Source: Pseudomonadales bacterium
GTDB lineage: Bacteria > Pseudomonadota > Gammaproteobacteria > Pseudomonadales > Azotimanducaceae
DNA length: 7,866 nt
Reading direction: 5' to 3'
Assembly: GCA_029244465.1 (NCBI GenBank)
Contig: JAQWQN010000149.1
Coordinates: forward strand, 1-7,866
Part shown: piece by piece, positions 6,080-7,866 of the stretch
How the letters are laid out: every line of letters starts with the position of its first letter
Position numbering within the stretch: position 1 is the stretch's first letter
Made by a program: the position numbers and the translations under genes
Notes under the pieces: generated by a model
Told to the model about the DNA's origin: nothing
What the model saw: only the letters and a program-made list of their open reading frames with translations
Databases searched by the model: none

Positions 6080-6509
6080 TTGAACCACCTTCCTGGGCTA
6101 GATCTAGGAGTTCCGGTGGCATGTAATTTTCGTCGTGTTTGGCGAGTACTTCGACTGCCGCAAAGCGCCCAGCCTGACGGAGTTCTCCACGAACAAGAAC
6201 ACCTTGCCCTTCACGAAAAAGATCTGGCAGGATCCCGGTATAATCAACAAAAAATTCACTACCTTGATGGTCGGTTAACGTGAATTCTACCCCCAGAGAA
6301 TTCGGGATACGGCGCACGGATCCGTCCATTACCATGCCACCCGCACGTATTGTCTTACCGCGAGGCGCTTCCCCGCTAACGATTTTGTCGGGCGGGTAGA
6401 ACATATTCAGATTCTCTTCCATCGCCAGCATCAACATGGTTACCACACCTGTAACCGCGACAAGTATGAAAACCGTCATGTAGAGTCTATTTTTCCTAAC
6501 CGGATTCAC
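6072..6509 (-). CDS. ccmE: Periplasmic heme chaperone CcmE
   Basis: CcmE binds heme covalently at a histidine on the outer face of the inner membrane and carries it from CcmC to CcmF. The product has 145 residues. A short basic N-terminus (MNPVRKNRLY) precedes a membrane anchor at about 10-30, then comes an OB-fold beta barrel at about 45-122. The heme site LAKHDENYMPPE lies at 122-133, with His125 the covalent ligand and Tyr129 the axial ligand expected from E. coli CcmE (His130, Tyr134). The C-terminal tail is short and Gly/Ser-rich. The start codon is GTG at 6509, overlapping the ccmD stop as GTGA, with a good ribosome binding site GAGGA at 6516-6520. Its end overlaps the ccmF start by eight bases. 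Confidence 0.96.
   Translation of the reverse strand: MNPVRKNRLYMTVFILVAVTGVVTMLMLAMEENLNMFYPPDKIVSGEAPRGKTIRAGGMVMDGSVRRIPNSLGVEFTLTDHQGSEFFVDYTGILPDLFREGQGVLVRGELRQAGRFAAVEVLAKHDENYMPPELLDLAQEGGSSG
6088..6094 (-). promoter_or_regulatory. Ribosome binding site that decides the ccmF start
   Basis: On the minus strand AGGAAGG ends eight bases before the GTG at 6079 but overlaps the other candidate GTG at 6088. The spacing therefore supports the shorter CcmF. The site lies inside the last codons of ccmE. Confidence 0.6.
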
Positions 6510-6691
6510 TTAGCTTCCTCGTGTGCATCTGCCGCCGCTCGCCATTTCAATTCACCAATCACCGCTCGTCGCCTACGCACAAGCATCCCAACATAGGCCA
6601 ACAGGAACGCGGCCAAGGAACCGTACGCCACCCAAACGTATTGGGCATGACCGCCCATAGCCAAAAAGTCGTTCCAAGAATCAAACTGCAC
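6506..6691 (-). CDS. ccmD: Heme exporter protein CcmD
   Basis: CcmD is a small single-span membrane protein needed to release holo-CcmE from the CcmABC complex. The product has 61 residues. The family N-terminus FLAMGGHAQYVW (9-20) is clear, followed by a membrane helix at about 17-38 and an arginine-rich cytoplasmic tail beginning RRRRAVIGE near 39. It starts with GTG at 6691, preceded by a strong ribosome binding site AGGAG (6698-6702) at six-base spacing. It overlaps the end of ccmC by 11 bases and the start of ccmE by four. Genes of this size are often missed; here context and motif together make the call safe. Confidence 0.93.
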   Translation of the reverse strand: MQFDSWNDFLAMGGHAQYVWVAYGSLAAFLLAYVGMLVRRRRAVIGELKWRAAADAHEEAK

Positions 6692-7436
6692 GACGTTCTC
6701 CTGCGAATAACTGCGCTACCCATTGTGTATTCCGCTCTCGGAACAAAACTTCTGTGCGCATCCGATAGAGCACGGAAAAAGCGGCAAAAAAATACAGACC
6801 TAAAACCATAACAAGCAGCGGTAACCACATTTCGGCTGGCATACTCGGTTTTTCAGTGAGCGTAAACGAAGACGTTTGATGGAGTGTCTGCCACCAATCC
6901 ACAGAGTACTTGATGATCGGGATATTAATCGTCCCTACCATGGCCACCAAGGCACTTGCTCGGCCACGCAATTCAGCATCCGCAATTGCGCCTCTTAGTG
7001 CAAATATACCGATATAAAGAAAAAGCAGGACCAACGTAGAAACGGTTCGACCGTCCCAATCCCACCAGGTACCCCAAGTTGGTCGCCCCCAAACGCTGCC
7101 CGTTAACAAGGCCAACGCGGTCAAATATATTCCAAGCGGTAGGCAAGCAGAAATCGCCACATCTGCAATCTTCATACGCCATACAAATAGGACAAACCCA
7201 GCCACTCCCATCCCGAGATAGACGCTTTGCGCCACCATCGCTGCGGGCACGTGCACGAACATAATGCGATAACTGTTGCCTTGCTGATAATCCGGTGGTG
7301 CAAACGCCAACCCCCAAATCACACCAAGCGATAGCAACAACAAGGCGAGTAGTCCGAACGCGATGATCCAGCCTCTCGAGATATCATAGAACCAGCGCGG
7401 GGAGCCAAGTTTGTGCCAAAACGTTTTTAGAGCCAT
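6681..7436 (-). CDS. ccmC: Heme transporter/handling protein CcmC
   Basis: CcmC is an inner-membrane protein of the heme-handling family that presents heme to CcmE on the periplasmic side. The product has 251 residues, the usual length, with about six membrane helices. The tryptophan motif WGTWWDWDGRTVS is at 121-133, and the two expected axial histidines are His62 (IMFVHVPAAM) and His186 (WWQTLHQTS). In most relatives I recall, the motif runs on as DARLTS or DPRLTS; here it is DGRTVS. The ATG at 7436 fits the family N-terminus (FWHKLGSPRWFYDIS at 6-20). No ribosome binding site precedes it. Instead the 31 bases between ccmB and ccmC hold a near-copy of the ccmC start. The gene overlaps ccmD downstream. 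Confidence 0.96.
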   Translation of the reverse strand: MALKTFWHKLGSPRWFYDISRGWIIAFGLLALLLLSLGVIWGLAFAPPDYQQGNSYRIMFVHVPAAMVAQSVYLGMGVAGFVLFVWRMKIADVAISACLPLGIYLTALALLTGSVWGRPTWGTWWDWDGRTVSTLVLLFLYIGIFALRGAIADAELRGRASALVAMVGTINIPIIKYSVDWWQTLHQTSSFTLTEKPSMPAEMWLPLLVMVLGLYFFAAFSVLYRMRTEVLFRERNTQWVAQLFAGERRAV

Positions 7437-7463
7437 TGTTCGTGCCGAAAAGTTTTTAGAGCC
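7409..7463. repeat. 26-base imperfect direct repeat across the ccmC start
   Basis: Bases 7409-7434 (first codons of ccmC) and 7438-7463 (ccmB-ccmC gap) agree at 23 of 26 positions without gaps, three bases apart, giving a period of 29. Both share the ends GTGCC and GTTTTTAGAGCC on the plus strand. Because 29 is not a multiple of three, the outer copy is out of frame and lacks the ATG (it reads CGG where ccmC has ATGG). It looks like a local duplication that displaced the ccmC start away from TAAGAG, the purine-rich bases at the end of ccmB. Confidence 0.8.
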
Positions 7464-7467
7464 GCTC

Positions 7468-7866
7468 TTACTGTAATTGGACGCTCACTCTTAGACCCGC
7501 GAGAGCGGCAAAAGGTCCCAAGCCGATAGAGATCATACTAATAAGGCCCAGCCAGTAAAACTGTGCGCTAGCGCTCGCCCCTAATAAATGTTCTTGTCCG
7601 GCGCCAACGCCAAAGATGAGCACGGGAATATAGAGTGGCAGGACCAGCAATGCCAAGATGACACCACCACGACTAAAACCAACGGTCAAAGCGCCCCCGA
7701 TCGCGCCAAAGAACGTAAGAGCCGGCGTACCTACAGCCAGAGATGCGATCAAAACCCACATAGTGTCTGCAGGAATACTGAGTAAAAGTAAAAAAGCCGG
7801 AGCCAACAAGGCACACAAAAAGCCGGTGAAGAGCCACTGCACGACAATTTTGACGAGGACGGTGAC
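7468..7866 (-). CDS. ccmB: Heme exporter membrane protein CcmB, C-terminal part (cut by the window's right edge)
   Basis: CcmB is the membrane subunit of the CcmAB ATP-driven complex that frees holo-CcmE from CcmC and CcmD. The visible part is the last 132 residues of about 220; the frame is open to the window edge, so the GTG at 7842 is internal and not a start. Hydrophobic helices lie at about residues 12-30, 35-60, 67-88 and 103-125 of the visible part. The conserved block GAIGGALTVGFSRGGVILAL (54-73), followed by LPLYIPVLIFG (76-86), is typical of CcmB. The gene ends in TAA 31 bases before ccmC. CcmA, the ATPase subunit, is expected immediately beyond the edge. Confidence 0.94.
   Translation of the reverse strand, partial: VTVLVKIVVQWLFTGFLCALLAPAFLLLLSIPADTMWVLIASLAVGTPALTFFGAIGGALTVGFSRGGVILALLVLPLYIPVLIFGVGAGQEHLLGASASAQFYWLGLISMISIGLGPFAALAGLRVSVQLQ

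Noticed and set aside
6080..6088. Upstream GTG start for ccmF at 6088
   Set aside because: The purine-rich site overlaps this codon, so there is no spacing for ribosome binding, and MAEFGHF from 6079 matches the family start.
7468..7842. Separate 124-residue membrane protein starting at a GTG at 7842
   Set aside because: The frame continues upstream to the window edge with family-typical residues, so this is the tail of CcmB cut by the window.

Overview
The window comes from a gammaproteobacterium of roughly balanced base composition. It carries most of a System I cytochrome c maturation (ccm) operon and the 5' part of the chromosome-partitioning ATPase gene smc. The lineage call rests on three things: the protein flavour (CcmF of about 650 residues, separate CcmH and CcmI, an SMC starting MRLKQIKLAGFKSF), the ccmB-C-D-E-F-G-H-I gene order, and the dense overlaps between genes. 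I cannot place the genus; an uncultured or marine lineage is possible but not shown. All recognised genes read leftward (minus strand).

Layout from right to left, in the direction of transcription: the C-terminal part of ccmB (7468-7866, cut by the window edge), ccmC, ccmD, ccmE, ccmF, ccmG, ccmH and ccmI. A 569-base stretch without a convincing gene follows (1340-1908), then the start of smc (1-1339, cut by the left edge). Within ccm the genes overlap or nearly abut (11, 4, 8, about 35 and 4 bases of overlap; 1 base between ccmF and ccmG). The one visible exception is 31 bases between ccmB and ccmC, which hold a near-copy of the first 26 bases around the ccmC start.

How the genes work together, from established knowledge of System I: CcmB (with CcmA, expected just off the right edge), CcmC and CcmD load heme onto a histidine of CcmE. 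CcmF receives holo-CcmE and ligates heme to apocytochrome. CcmG and CcmH keep the CXXCH cysteines reduced, and CcmI holds the apocytochrome. Key residues are present throughout: the CcmC and CcmF tryptophan-rich motifs and histidines, the CcmE heme histidine, CcmG WCPTC and CcmH RCPKC. The pathway therefore looks intact.

The least explained part is the ccmI-smc gap. It holds a set of nested inverted repeats (1621-1754) that would fold as a three-way-junction RNA with a possible pseudoknot, a 12-pair hairpin (1791-1820), an AT-rich hairpin with a run of seven T on the leftward strand (1544-1570), weak promoter-like hexamers on both strands, and a 34-codon ORF that overlaps the smc start. I recognise no known RNA family there, and which strand would be transcribed is undecided. 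The operon itself is ordinary; no new protein system is evident.
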